A program made the translations under genes and the position numbers. A stretch of 31,890 nt of DNA from a virus, in IMG/VR virus record IMGVR_UViG_3300042898_003879, positions 1-31,890 of that record. One strand, written 5' to 3'. Positions 6,150-12,860 of the stretch are shown in pieces. Every line of letters begins with the position of its first letter. The stretch's first letter is position 1. Under the pieces are notes generated by a model that saw only the letters and a list, made by a program, of their open reading frames with translations, made no database searches and was not told the DNA's origin.

Positions 6150-6671
6150 ATGAGTGAGACCTTGTTCGACTACCAGAACCGCCTCCGCGACGAGGAGGTC
6201 CTCTACCTTCTGCGACAGCTCGCGGACTACCAGGGGATCATCCCCTTCGCCGAGAGGGACCGCCGCCGTCACGTCGACCCCCACTGGGACGGTTGCGTCT
6301 CCGAGGACCCGCACGCCGCCGTCGAGCTCGTCGCGAACGACCCCGGCGAGAAGTTCGAGGAGACCATCGCCCGCGCCGAGGAGAAGACGCGCCGCCCCCG
6401 GTTCGACTGGATGGAGAACGACGCCTCGATCAAGCACGCCGAGGAGGCTCGGACGGGATGGAGTACCCGAGCGAAGGCTATGAAGGACCCCAAGGCGATC
6501 GCGAAGGCGATGGAGAAGTCGAACGAGTACCGCAAGTACGCGGGGCGCCGCCGCAAGAAGATCGAGACCGAGATCAAGAAGGGCCGCGCCGAGATCGTCG
6601 ACGGCGTCCTCTACGACCTCTCCCGCGGAGTCCGTCGCCCTTGGGACGCCTCCGAGTTCCCGACGAAGTAA
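6150..6671 (+). CDS. Hypothetical protein (173 aa) between exonuclease and RecT
   Basis: The protein starts MSETLFDYQNRLRDEEVLYLLRQL, is strongly charged and largely helical. A Lys/Arg-rich segment at about residues 110-145 (KAIAKAMEKS, YAGRRRKKIETEIKKG) suggests nucleic-acid contact. No cysteine cluster, Walker or nuclease motif is seen and no family is recognised. It is flanked by identical 23-bp leaders and sits inside the recombinase pair, so it is probably an accessory of recombination or end protection. ATG 6150 has AAGGTGA six bases upstream, one of the best ribosome-binding sites in the early block, so it may be abundant. Confidence 0.7.
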   Translation: MSETLFDYQNRLRDEEVLYLLRQLADYQGIIPFAERDRRRHVDPHWDGCVSEDPHAAVELVANDPGEKFEETIARAEEKTRRPRFDWMENDASIKHAEEARTGWSTRAKAMKDPKAIAKAMEKSNEYRKYAGRRRKKIETEIKKGRAEIVDGVLYDLSRGVRRPWDASEFPTK

Positions 6672-6681
6672 CCTACCCCAG

Positions 6682-6704
6682 TCCCCCCAACGGTCGAGAG
6701 ACCA
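6682..6704 (+). repeat. CCCCCCAA leader repeat, copy 3
   Basis: This block is identical over 23 bases to 6109-6131 and holds the same GGTC-GAGA-GACC small hairpin. It lies 15 bases before the recT start codon and fills most of the 48-bp gap between the 173-aa gene and recT. Confidence 0.6.
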
Positions 6705-6719
6705 CAAACGAGAGAAGTC

Positions 6720-7580
6720 ATGACCCAGATCGCCCGCAGAGATACCACCGTCGAGAACTGGTTGGCGTCGCCCGCCACCCTGTCGCAGCTCCGAGCCGCC
6801 CTCCCGTCCCACTTCGCCCCGGAGCGAATGGCCCGCCTTGCGTTGACCTCCCTTCGCACCGTCCGCGGCCTCGCCGAGTGCAACCCCGCCTCGATCATGG
6901 CCTGCGTCATGACCGCGTCGCAGCTCGGCCTCGAGCCGGGGGTCCTCGGTTCCTGCTACCTTATCCCCCGCAAGGGCGAGGCAACGTTCCTTATCGGATA
7001 CCAGGGCCTCCTCGACCTCATTCGCCGCTCCGGGAAGGTTACCTCCATCGCCTCGCGGGTCGTCTACGAGACCGACCGTTTCGAGATCGACTACGCCGCC
7101 TCGGTCCCGTTCACCCACAAACCCGACCTCCGGCGGAAGGACAACCGGATCCTCGGGTTCTACTGTCATGCGACGCTTGTGGGCGGGGAGCACCTGTTCG
7201 AGTGGATGCCCCTCCACGAAGTCAACGCGATCCGCGGTCGCTCCCAGTCGGGGAGCTCGGGGCCGTGGGCGACCGACTTCTCCGAGATGGGCAAGAAGAC
7301 GGTCCTCCGCCGCGCCGCGAAGTACCTCCCCCGCTCGATCGAGTTCTCGGACGCCCTCGCGGCCGACGACCACGTCGAGTTCGACGCAGCTCCTACCGCA
7401 ACCGTCGAGGTCTCCCACGTCGAGGTCCCTTCAACCCCGCCGCCGGCGCCCGCTTCGGTTGCTACCAGGGCGAAGCTCCCCGCGACCCCGCCGCCTCCGG
7501 CCCCCAAGGTCGAGGAGGTCGAGTTGTTCTCCGAGTCCCCCGAGGTCGTTCCCTTCGAGGACGACGGGTTCCCCCTCTAA
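6720..7580 (+). CDS. recT: RecT-family single-strand annealing protein with SSB-like tip
   Basis: RecT binds single-stranded DNA made by its exonuclease partner and anneals it to complementary strands. The 286-aa protein shows the RecT core: CNPASIMACVMTASQLGLEP (about 58-77), YLIPRKGEATFLIGYQGLLDLIRRSG (about 80-105, written here by its key parts YLIPRKGEA and IGYQGLLDL), and MGKKTVLRRAAKYLP (about 197-211). After about residue 222 comes a Pro/Ala-rich linker ending in PFEDDGFPL. That acidic, Phe-containing end resembles the C-terminal tip by which bacterial SSB recruits partner proteins. It shares an operon with the YqaJ exonuclease. Start ATG 6720 follows AGAGAAG. The core assignment is firm; the meaning of the tip is inference. 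Confidence 0.93.
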   Translation: MTQIARRDTTVENWLASPATLSQLRAALPSHFAPERMARLALTSLRTVRGLAECNPASIMACVMTASQLGLEPGVLGSCYLIPRKGEATFLIGYQGLLDLIRRSGKVTSIASRVVYETDRFEIDYAASVPFTHKPDLRRKDNRILGFYCHATLVGGEHLFEWMPLHEVNAIRGRSQSGSSGPWATDFSEMGKKTVLRRAAKYLPRSIEFSDALAADDHVEFDAAPTATVEVSHVEVPSTPPPAPASVATRAKLPATPPPPAPKVEEVELFSESPEVVPFEDDGFPL

Positions 7581-7587
7581 CGCCGAG

Positions 7588-7902
7588 ATGACCATGTTCC
7601 CGCACGCCCGCCGTGTTATCAAGGCCCGAGCCCGCCTACTCTACGGGTCTCTCTCCCACCTCGCCGCCCAGACGGGGGTCTCCCGTTCGGCCCTCAACTT
7701 CCGAATCGGCCTCGCCGAACAGTCGCCGCTGACCCACTACTGGTTCGAGTTCGTCCTCTGTCTCCCCGAGGGGTCTCTCTCCGAGGAGCTGACAGAGGAG
7801 ACGATCAACCGCCGCCCCTCCCCGGCCGACGCGGCCTACGCGATCGCAGCTTCGGACGCCGCTTGGAAGGCGCGGAAGTTGTCGAAGGGGGAGACCGAAT
7901 GA
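7588..7902 (+). CDS. Small helix-turn-helix protein (104 aa)
   Basis: Residues about 20-42 (GSLSHLAAQTGVSRSALNFRIG) fit a helix-turn-helix with the AAQTGVS turn typical of DNA-binding phage proteins; written in two parts it is GSLSHLAAQTG then VSRSALNFRIG. The C-terminal half is acidic then basic (ARKLSKGETE). It may be an early regulator acting on the palindromic operator or iterons, or a loading factor. It starts 8 bases after recT and its stop overlaps the next start (ATGA, 7899-7902). Start could be ATG 7588 or ATG 7594, neither with a strong ribosome-binding site. It lacks the size and layout of a CI/Cro repressor, so lysogenic control is not claimed. Confidence 0.65.
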   Translation: MTMFPHARRVIKARARLLYGSLSHLAAQTGVSRSALNFRIGLAEQSPLTHYWFEFVLCLPEGSLSEELTEETINRRPSPADAAYAIAASDAAWKARKLSKGETE

Positions 7903-8138
7903 AACAGGCCAACCTCCCCGAGGTGTTCCTCGTCGCCCAGTACGTCCTCGCCGCCTTCGACAAGGTCCCGACCTGGCACTGTCTCCCGACCATCGTTGTC
8001 GTCGTGTTCCTCTACCTCTACGAGGAGGGGAAGCGGGTCAAGGAGAGGTCGGCCGACGACGCCCGCGCCCTCGCCCGCAGATCACCCCCTCCCCCCTTCA
8101 TTCTCCACCCCCGCTCGAGGTCGAACGATGCCCACTAG
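7899..8138 (+). CDS. Small single-span membrane protein (79 aa)
   Basis: Residues about 28-45 (CLPTIVVVVFLYLYEEG) form one clear membrane span, preceded by a short amphipathic N-terminus and followed by a basic, then Pro-rich tail (RRSPPPPFILHPRSRS), which would be cytoplasmic by the positive-inside rule. No family is recognised. The start overlaps the preceding stop as ATGA, and its own end overlaps the next gene by 11 bases. It is one of three small membrane proteins in the early block (also 9017 and 9337). Such early phage membrane proteins often act on the host envelope or exclude other phages, but nothing here shows the function. Confidence 0.65.
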   Translation: MKQANLPEVFLVAQYVLAAFDKVPTWHCLPTIVVVVFLYLYEEGKRVKERSADDARALARRSPPPPFILHPRSRSNDAH

Positions 8139-8526
8139 CCACACCTTTGACTTGACCATGCTCGCCCGTCGCGCCCGCTACTTGAAACACTGGGTCTGGG
8201 TCGACGGGATGCACTGGTTCCTCCCCGACCCCCACGACTCGGCCGCTCCGTTCGTCACCGGGATCGTCGGGGCCTCCGCGCCACTCGCCGACGCCGTCCC
8301 CGACTTGACGAACGAGGAGACCATCGAGGCCGTCGCGAACCGCGTCCGCTACCTCTACGAGCTCCCCGAGCTCGAGTGTGTCTACGAGGACCACTCTCGA
8401 CTCTACAAAGTGTTCCTCCCGTCGGGGGTTGCGGTCGCCCGCTACTCCCCCGCCGGAGCGTGGGTCGGCCTCCTCGAGTTGTGGTCCTACCGCGCCGAGA
8501 TGAGACTGATCGGGAGGTCGTCGTGA
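8128..8526 (+). CDS. Hypothetical protein (132 aa)
   Basis: The protein starts MPTSHTFDLT and is rich in aromatic residues (HWVWVDGMHWFLPDPHD near residues 21-37). Its middle is acidic and helical (LTNEETIEAVANRVRYLYELPELE). No known domain, membrane span or metal site is recognised. ATG 8128 follows GAGGTC and overlaps the end of the preceding membrane protein gene; its stop overlaps the GTG of the resolvase gene as GTGA. The tight coupling on both sides suggests balanced synthesis with the resolvase. Confidence 0.65.
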   Translation: MPTSHTFDLTMLARRARYLKHWVWVDGMHWFLPDPHDSAAPFVTGIVGASAPLADAVPDLTNEETIEAVANRVRYLYELPELECVYEDHSRLYKVFLPSGVAVARYSPAGAWVGLLELWSYRAEMRLIGRSS

Positions 8527-9020
8527 TCTACACCGGAGTCGACCCCGGCAAACAAGGTGCGATCGCCTCGATCACCCGAGACGGCGAGGTCCTCGCGATC
8601 ACGAAGTTCTCCGACGCGGACACAGAGGGCCGAATCGCCCTCCTCGTCTGCGACCACTTCGCGGCCCTCCCCGAGGGCGTTCATTCCGCTGTCATCGAGA
8701 GGGTGGGCGCGATGCCCCGGCAGGGCCTTTCAAGTACCTTCACGTTCGGCCGCGTCTACGGCGAGGCGTGGGCGGGGTTGATCCTCTCCCTCGGCGGTTC
8801 GGTCCGCCTCCAAGCGGTGACCCCTTCCGCATGGCAACGCGACCTCGTCCTCCCGAAACGGTCCTTTACCGACAATCACAAGAGGACCCTCCGCGAGCTC
8901 GCCGAGAACCGGTTCGGTCGCAAGTTCACCCTCGCCCAGGCGGACGCGGTCTGGTTGGCCGAGTGGGCGCGGACGAAGGGGAACTGGGCGGTCGGCCTCT
9001 GCGCGGAAGTGCCGCGATGA
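8523..9020 (+). CDS. RuvC-like Holliday junction resolvase
   Basis: This 165-aa RNase H-fold nuclease would cut branched DNA made by recombination or replication before packaging. It shows the RuvC pattern: GVDPGKQGAIA with catalytic Asp7, VIERVGAMPRQG with Glu59, and LAQADAVWLAEWAR with Asp141. The length fits phage RuvC-type resolvases. The start is GTG 8523, overlapping the previous stop as GTGA, with GGGAGG at correct distance upstream. It belongs to the same recombination set as the exonuclease and RecT. Confidence 0.88.
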   Translation: MIYTGVDPGKQGAIASITRDGEVLAITKFSDADTEGRIALLVCDHFAALPEGVHSAVIERVGAMPRQGLSSTFTFGRVYGEAWAGLILSLGGSVRLQAVTPSAWQRDLVLPKRSFTDNHKRTLRELAENRFGRKFTLAQADAVWLAEWARTKGNWAVGLCAEVPR

Positions 9021-9340
9021 TCCGCCGCTACCAGGACGTCGCCCTGCGACTCGCAGCTCGTCTCGCAGGCAAGGAGCTCGACGACCTCGACCTCCGAGTC
9101 CTTCGGGACTACTTCACCCTCGCGGACGAAGACAGGGCGACGCCCCCCTCGGTCTCCCGTGACCAAACGCTCGACCGAGGGGAAGCGGAGACTCCCCCCA
9201 AGGGAGCGACCGCGGCCCTGTTACCGTGGGGGGTCCTCGTTTGCAAGGCGCAACCCAAGGTCGAGGCCGACCCCCTCCTTCTCGGCCTCATGATCGCCTT
9301 CTTCGCTTGGGTGATCTACCTCCTCGCGAGGCGGTCGTGA
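9017..9340 (+). CDS. Small C-tail-anchored membrane protein (107 aa)
   Basis: The first half is soluble and charged (RYQDVALRLAARLAGKELDDLDLRVLRDYF), followed by a polar linker rich in Thr/Pro/Ala. A membrane span lies near the C-terminus (LLLGLMIAFFAWVIYLLARRS, about 87-107), and the protein ends in RRS. This gives a tail-anchored arrangement with the soluble domain probably in the cytoplasm. No family is recognised. The ATG overlaps the resolvase stop as ATGA, and its own stop overlaps the following GTG. Its function may be linked to the adjacent 42-aa membrane protein. Confidence 0.65.
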   Translation: MIRRYQDVALRLAARLAGKELDDLDLRVLRDYFTLADEDRATPPSVSRDQTLDRGEAETPPKGATAALLPWGVLVCKAQPKVEADPLLLGLMIAFFAWVIYLLARRS

Positions 9341-9465
9341 GTTCCTACGCGATGGAGCTCGCGGGCTACCTCCGCCCCCAGACCACGAACGACCACTGGT
9401 TGTTCTGCTACGTCGCCCTCGTCCTTCTTGCGGCCATGTGGGCCTTGTTTCGGGGTAACCCATGA
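9337..9465 (+). CDS. Very small membrane protein (42 aa)
   Basis: A 42-residue peptide with one membrane span (WLFCYVALVLLAAMWALF, about 21-38) and a short basic end. The GTG at 9337 overlaps the preceding stop as GTGA and has GAGG upstream; an in-frame ATG at 9352 is the alternative start. Its stop overlaps the methyltransferase ATG as ATGA. The overlaps on both sides and the clean membrane span support a real gene despite the size. Function unknown. Confidence 0.55.
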   Translation: MSSYAMELAGYLRPQTTNDHWLFCYVALVLLAAMWALFRGNP

Positions 9466-10034
9466 CCTTTCACCTTCGCAATCCATCCTCCGTCACTGTC
9501 GCAACCTCCGACACCTGGGCGACCCCGCAGTGGGTCGTCGACTGGGCGGCGTGGGTCCTCCGGTGGGAGGCCTTCGACTTCGACCCCTGCTGCGTCCCCG
9601 CGACGGCGAAGGCCGCGGCCTTCATCTCCCCGGAGCTCGGCGACGGCCTCTGCGACCCTTGGAAGGGAACGAAGGTGTGGGTGAACCCTCCCTACTCCAA
9701 CCAAGGGGCGTGGTTGCGCCGGTGCGCCTCCGAGGCCCGCAACGGCCGCGAGGTCGTCGCGCTCGTCATGCCCTCCTTCGACGCCGGGTACTGGCGATCG
9801 GCCGTCTGGGAGCGAGCGAACGAGGTCTGGTTGGTCGAGGGTCGTATTGCCTTCGAGGTGGACGGAGAACCTCGCCCAGGCGGTAACGTCCGGTCCTGTT
9901 TCGTCGTCTACCGCTCCAAGGGCCGACCCCCGAAGAACGGCCCGAAGGTCCGCTACCTCAAACCTCGCCCCGTCAACTGGGACTCCGAGCGACCCGCCCC
10001 CGCCGTTTGCACAAAAGACCGTTCCCCCGTTTGA
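9462..10034 (+). CDS. dam: Phage-type DNA N6-adenine methyltransferase
   Basis: This 190-aa protein matches the phage Dam family (Pfam Dam / DNA N-6-adenine-methyltransferase). It has DTWATPQWVVD (17-27), FDFDPCC (38-44), FISPELGDGL (54-63) and the catalytic WVNPPYS with NPPY at 75-78, then VVALVMPSFDAGYW. It transfers a methyl group from S-adenosylmethionine to adenine, probably to protect phage DNA from host restriction or to mark it. Family members often methylate GATC, but the target cannot be read from the sequence. No partner restriction enzyme is seen, so it is an orphan enzyme. ATG 9462 overlaps the previous stop. The last 40 residues are basic and Pro-rich. Confidence 0.9.
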   Translation: MTFHLRNPSSVTVATSDTWATPQWVVDWAAWVLRWEAFDFDPCCVPATAKAAAFISPELGDGLCDPWKGTKVWVNPPYSNQGAWLRRCASEARNGREVVALVMPSFDAGYWRSAVWERANEVWLVEGRIAFEVDGEPRPGGNVRSCFVVYRSKGRPPKNGPKVRYLKPRPVNWDSERPAPAVCTKDRSPV

Positions 10035-10035
10035 T

Positions 10036-10055
10036 CCACCCCCCAAGGTAACCCG
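10036..10055 (+). repeat. CCCCCCAA leader repeat, copy 4
   Basis: CCACCCCCCAAGG-T-AACCCG ends directly at the ATG of the 154-aa gene. It is 19/20 identical to 4680-4699. It fills the whole 21-bp gap after the methyltransferase gene; AAGG is the ribosome-binding site. Confidence 0.6.
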
Positions 10056-10520
10056 ATGAAACCATCCTACCAAATGGCCCGAGGCCAGTTCGTCTCCGAG
10101 ATCATGGCCCGCACCCTCGCCCAGGCGTTCAAGTGTGACTGGTACCCCAACCTCGACCCCGCCTCCGAGGGTTGGGGGGAGTACTGTCTCGTCCGAGAGG
10201 GCGAGTTGAAGGCCTTCCTCCGCGTGTTCCCCTTCTCCGAGGAGGGCGAGTCGACCTCCGACCACTTCCTCGACTTGAAGGACGCCCACCGGTGCGCGAC
10301 CACCTTCCGTTCCCTTGGAATGAAGTTGATCGTCGCCCGCCGAGCTCCCAGTGCGATCCAGTTCGCGACCCTCGACGGGGCCTCGGTCACCTCGATCCAC
10401 CTCCACCCGACCGACCGCGCCCGCATGGGGTGGATTATCGACGCCGCCGACTTCCGCCGGTCGATCCCGCTCGAGGATGGAAAGGGATGGAGCGACTACC
10501 GCACCGCGGGGGAGTCATGA
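10056..10520 (+). CDS. Hypothetical protein (154 aa)
   Basis: A mixed alpha/beta soluble protein with aromatic-rich N-terminus (FKCDWYPNLDPASEGWGEY) and a segment DHFLDLKDAHRCATTFRSLGMKLIVARR in the middle, here cited by its parts DHFLDLKDAH and RSLGMKLIVARR. No known domain or catalytic set is recognised. The pattern of alternating short strands and one long helix, with conserved-looking Trp and His, could suit a small nuclease-fold or immunity-type protein, but this is not shown. It has its own leader repeat, and its stop overlaps the next ATG as ATGA, so it is coupled to the 400-aa gene. Confidence 0.65.
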   Translation: MKPSYQMARGQFVSEIMARTLAQAFKCDWYPNLDPASEGWGEYCLVREGELKAFLRVFPFSEEGESTSDHFLDLKDAHRCATTFRSLGMKLIVARRAPSAIQFATLDGASVTSIHLHPTDRARMGWIIDAADFRRSIPLEDGKGWSDYRTAGES

Positions 10521-11719
10521 CCTCGCCCTTCGACACGAGCGTCGCAGTCCCGCTCCGAGACGAGGCCCGAGTCATGCGGGCGATCGTCCGCGAGCGTGGG
10601 TACTGGTTGTCTCCGATGTTTCGGGACCTCCCTCTACCTCCCGACAAGTTGCCGAAGGAGGCCGCGCCGCCCGCAGCTCGTGAGTCCATCGCTCGAGGAT
10701 ACCGGATCCGGCCGCTCGAGGTCATCGAGGAGGCCCCCGAGGTCGTCGAGGTAGCCCTGCGGTCCGAGGAGCCCGCCCCTCGCCCTGCGATGCGGCCTGC
10801 GGTCCCTCGAGTGTCGAAGCTCGACCCCGACAAGAAGGCCGAGGCCCTCGCAAGGGTCACAGCTCGAGCCGCCGAGCTCGCCCGCCTGGAGGCCGAACGA
10901 GAGGAGGCCTTCCGAATCAAGGAGGCGAACAAGCCCGAGCGGCGGAAGGAGGTCACCCGCGCCGCGCAAGCCCGCTACAACGAGAAGGTCGCCGCAGACG
11001 CGAAGATCGCGAGGGCCGAGAAGGCCCGCCTTGCCGCCGAGAAGGCGTCGAAGTTCACCGGAAAGGCGATCCCTAACCCCCACCTAGCGGCCGAGCCTCC
11101 GGTCCCTGTTCCTACCCCCGCCGAGCTGCGCGACCGAGCGAAGACCGAGGCCGCGCTCGCTCGCTTCGAGGCGCGACAGGCTAAAAAAAAACGAAAGGAG
11201 AAGGTCGCCCAGGTGAAGCGGACCGCGAAGCGTAGGGAGCTCGCCGCGGCCGACCTGCAGGCAAAGATCGAGGTCGAGAGGTTGAAGATCGAGGCGATGA
11301 AGGCCGACCCAGTCCTCGGCCCCATCTTCGAGAGGTACATCGGGGTCAAAAGGGCCTGCGCGATCCGACACGACCGCCGCAAGGGGGAGACCTCGACCGA
11401 GGAGAGGTTGACGAAGGCCCGACAAGCGGCCGAGATCAAGTTGGTCGAGAGGATGGACGCGGACCCCACCTACCTCGTCACCTGGAACGAGACTCGGATT
11501 CAACACTCGAAGAACGGCGTACAGGCCTACTACCGCCGCGTCCGCTCGGACCCCAAGAAACTCGCCGAATACAACGAACGCCGCTCGGACTACTACTACC
11601 GAAAGACCGGCCGACCACTCGCCGAGGAGGTCACCGAAAGCAGGCTCGAGGCGCAGCTCCTACGGATCTACGAGAAGGCCCGCAGGGAGGCCGAGAAGAA
11701 GAACCGCGAGGGGTTGTAG
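10517..11719 (+). CDS. Highly charged coiled-coil protein of unknown function (400 aa)
   Basis: The last early gene encodes a very Lys/Arg/Glu/Ala-rich protein. After a ~60-residue N-terminal part and a Pro-rich linker (EEPAPRPAMRPAVPR) come long helices (about 115-185 and 215-300) with coiled-coil character. The C-terminal third holds two similar units, MDADPTYLVTWNETR and VRSDPKKLAEYNERR, each followed by a Tyr/Arg/Lys-rich run. DP-x-Y/L-x-NE-R repeats of this kind occur in phage DNA-associated proteins. It has no signal peptide or membrane span. It may bind and organise nucleic acid. It ends three bases from the convergent late block, with no room for a separate terminator. Confidence 0.7.
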   Translation: MTSPFDTSVAVPLRDEARVMRAIVRERGYWLSPMFRDLPLPPDKLPKEAAPPAARESIARGYRIRPLEVIEEAPEVVEVALRSEEPAPRPAMRPAVPRVSKLDPDKKAEALARVTARAAELARLEAEREEAFRIKEANKPERRKEVTRAAQARYNEKVAADAKIARAEKARLAAEKASKFTGKAIPNPHLAAEPPVPVPTPAELRDRAKTEAALARFEARQAKKKRKEKVAQVKRTAKRRELAAADLQAKIEVERLKIEAMKADPVLGPIFERYIGVKRACAIRHDRRKGETSTEERLTKARQAAEIKLVERMDADPTYLVTWNETRIQHSKNGVQAYYRRVRSDPKKLAEYNERRSDYYYRKTGRPLAEEVTESRLEAQLLRIYEKARREAEKKNREGL

Positions 11720-11722
11720 CCC

Positions 11723-12031
11723 CTACTCGTCCCACCGGTTGATCTGGGTCTCGATTCGGTCGACCCGCCGCCCGATGTCCTGGACGTCGTCGGCGAGTCG
11801 CCGGAGAGACGGTCCGTCGGGGAGGTCGTTGATTTGATGTCTCATCTCCTTGACCTCGGCGCGGAGCTCCTTCCACTCCTCTCGCACGAGGTTGAAGGCA
11901 AAGGTGACGACGACGAGCACGATCGTCGAGGCGACCGACCCGATCACCGTGACCACCCTCCACATGGTCGGGAGGCCGACCACAGCCTTCGCCGCGAGGG
12001 CCTCCACCGAACCCGTCGGGTTATTCGCCAC
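11723..12031 (-). CDS. Membrane coiled-coil protein, DUF2730/Mu gp25-like
   Basis: The 102-aa product has one membrane span (MWRVVTVIGSVASTIVLVVVTFAF, about 23-46; key part VASTIVLVVVTFAF) and a soluble coiled coil ending in LADDVQDIGRRVDRIETQINRW. This resembles the DUF2730 family of small phage proteins (Mu gp25) that sit beside lysis genes. An i-spanin role is possible but no o-spanin lipoprotein partner is seen. The start is taken as GTG 12031, which overlaps the holin end; a later in-frame ATG at residue 23 would begin inside the membrane span. It is the last gene of the late operon. Confidence 0.6.
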   Translation of the reverse strand: MANNPTGSVEALAAKAVVGLPTMWRVVTVIGSVASTIVLVVVTFAFNLVREEWKELRAEVKEMRHQINDLPDGPSLRRLADDVQDIGRRVDRIETQINRWDE

Positions 12032-12272
12032 GAGTATCGACCGAGGTCTTCGCCGCGTCGCGGTCGAGGGAACGGTCGACTGCTGTCTTCGGTTCGACGT
12101 TGCCGGCAAGGAGACCGGAGACGACGCCGCCCAGGGCGATCCACATCGCGATCGGGACGGCCGCAAGGCCCCCAGTCGCCGCGACTGCGACGATCGGGAT
12201 TGCAGCTCCGAGAACCGCGCCGAGGGCTAGGCCCCCGTTGATCTTGCCTTTCGAGTGGGTGAACTTGACCAT
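12021..12272 (-). CDS. Holin-like protein
   Basis: An 83-aa protein with a basic N-terminus (MVKFTHSKGK), a hydrophobic stretch at about 12-56 that can form two membrane spans (GLALGAVLGAAIPIVAVAAT and AVPIAMWIALGGVVSGLLAG) with a Gly/Pro turn, and a charged C-terminal tail. Size, topology and position directly after the endolysin fit a class II holin, which opens the inner membrane at the set time so the endolysin reaches the wall. Start ATG 12272 follows AGGGG; a longer in-frame extension starting inside the endolysin gene is less likely. The assignment rests on topology and neighbourhood. Confidence 0.7.
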   Translation of the reverse strand: MVKFTHSKGKINGGLALGAVLGAAIPIVAVAATGGLAAVPIAMWIALGGVVSGLLAGNVEPKTAVDRSLDRDAAKTSVDTRGE

Positions 12273-12280
12273 CGGATCCC

Positions 12281-12859
12281 CTAGACCTTGGGAGTGAGTC
12301 GGCCGACGTACTCGGGGTCGAACCATCCGACCGTCCGAACGATGTCCGTCGAGTAGGACCACTTGTGGAGTTTGGAGTAGACGCCGTCGCCCTCGCGAGA
12401 GCCCGCGCCGTTCGTGTTGCCCTCTACGGTGTGGAACCCGTCCTCGTCAACGGCGACCACGATCCCGGTGTGACCCTGTACCCACGTCCCCTTTCGGGCG
12501 GAGATCGCCCCCGCCCCATCCTTCGCCCGAACCCAGATCATCCCCGGCCGGACCTTGGACTGGAAGTCGACCTGCTCGGGGGTCGTGAACCCCTCGGGGC
12601 GCATCTTCCGCGTTCCCCGATGCCACTGGGTAATCGCCGACCCACTACACCACAGAGGCGCGACCACGAGACCCTTCGCCTCCTTGATGCAGTAGGCGAC
12701 GAACGCCGCGCACCATGGCGATCCCGGCGAGAGGTTGACCGTCTTTTGGTACTTCTCCACGTCGGGGCCTCGGTTCATTCCCCCAACCTCGCGGACGTGT
12801 TTCGCGTCCTCGGCCATGGCGACCTCGATCAACTTCTCGGCGGGGGTCTTCTCGGTCAT
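12281..12859 (-). CDS. CHAP-type endolysin (peptidoglycan amidase/peptidase)
   Basis: This 192-aa protein shows the CHAP/NlpC-P60-like cysteine peptidase pattern: SPWCAAFVAYC with nucleophile Cys50, QGHTGIVVAVDEDG with His130, then FHTVEGNTN with Glu146 and Asn148 as the third catalytic or supporting residues. There is no signal peptide, so it needs the neighbouring holin for export. No separate cell-wall binding domain is evident, the length being taken up by one catalytic domain. It would cut peptide bonds in peptidoglycan to free progeny. The stop lies 8 bases before the holin start. The catalytic fold is well supported; the exact bond cut is unknown. Confidence 0.88.
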   Translation of the reverse strand: MTEKTPAEKLIEVAMAEDAKHVREVGGMNRGPDVEKYQKTVNLSPGSPWCAAFVAYCIKEAKGLVVAPLWCSGSAITQWHRGTRKMRPEGFTTPEQVDFQSKVRPGMIWVRAKDGAGAISARKGTWVQGHTGIVVAVDEDGFHTVEGNTNGAGSREGDGVYSKLHKWSYSTDIVRTVGWFDPEYVGRLTPKV

Positions 12860-12860
12860 C

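Noticed and set aside
7588-7902. CI/Cro-like lysogeny repressor
   Set aside because: The HTH is small and sits within the recombination operon; no integrase, divergent repressor gene or operator set was found.
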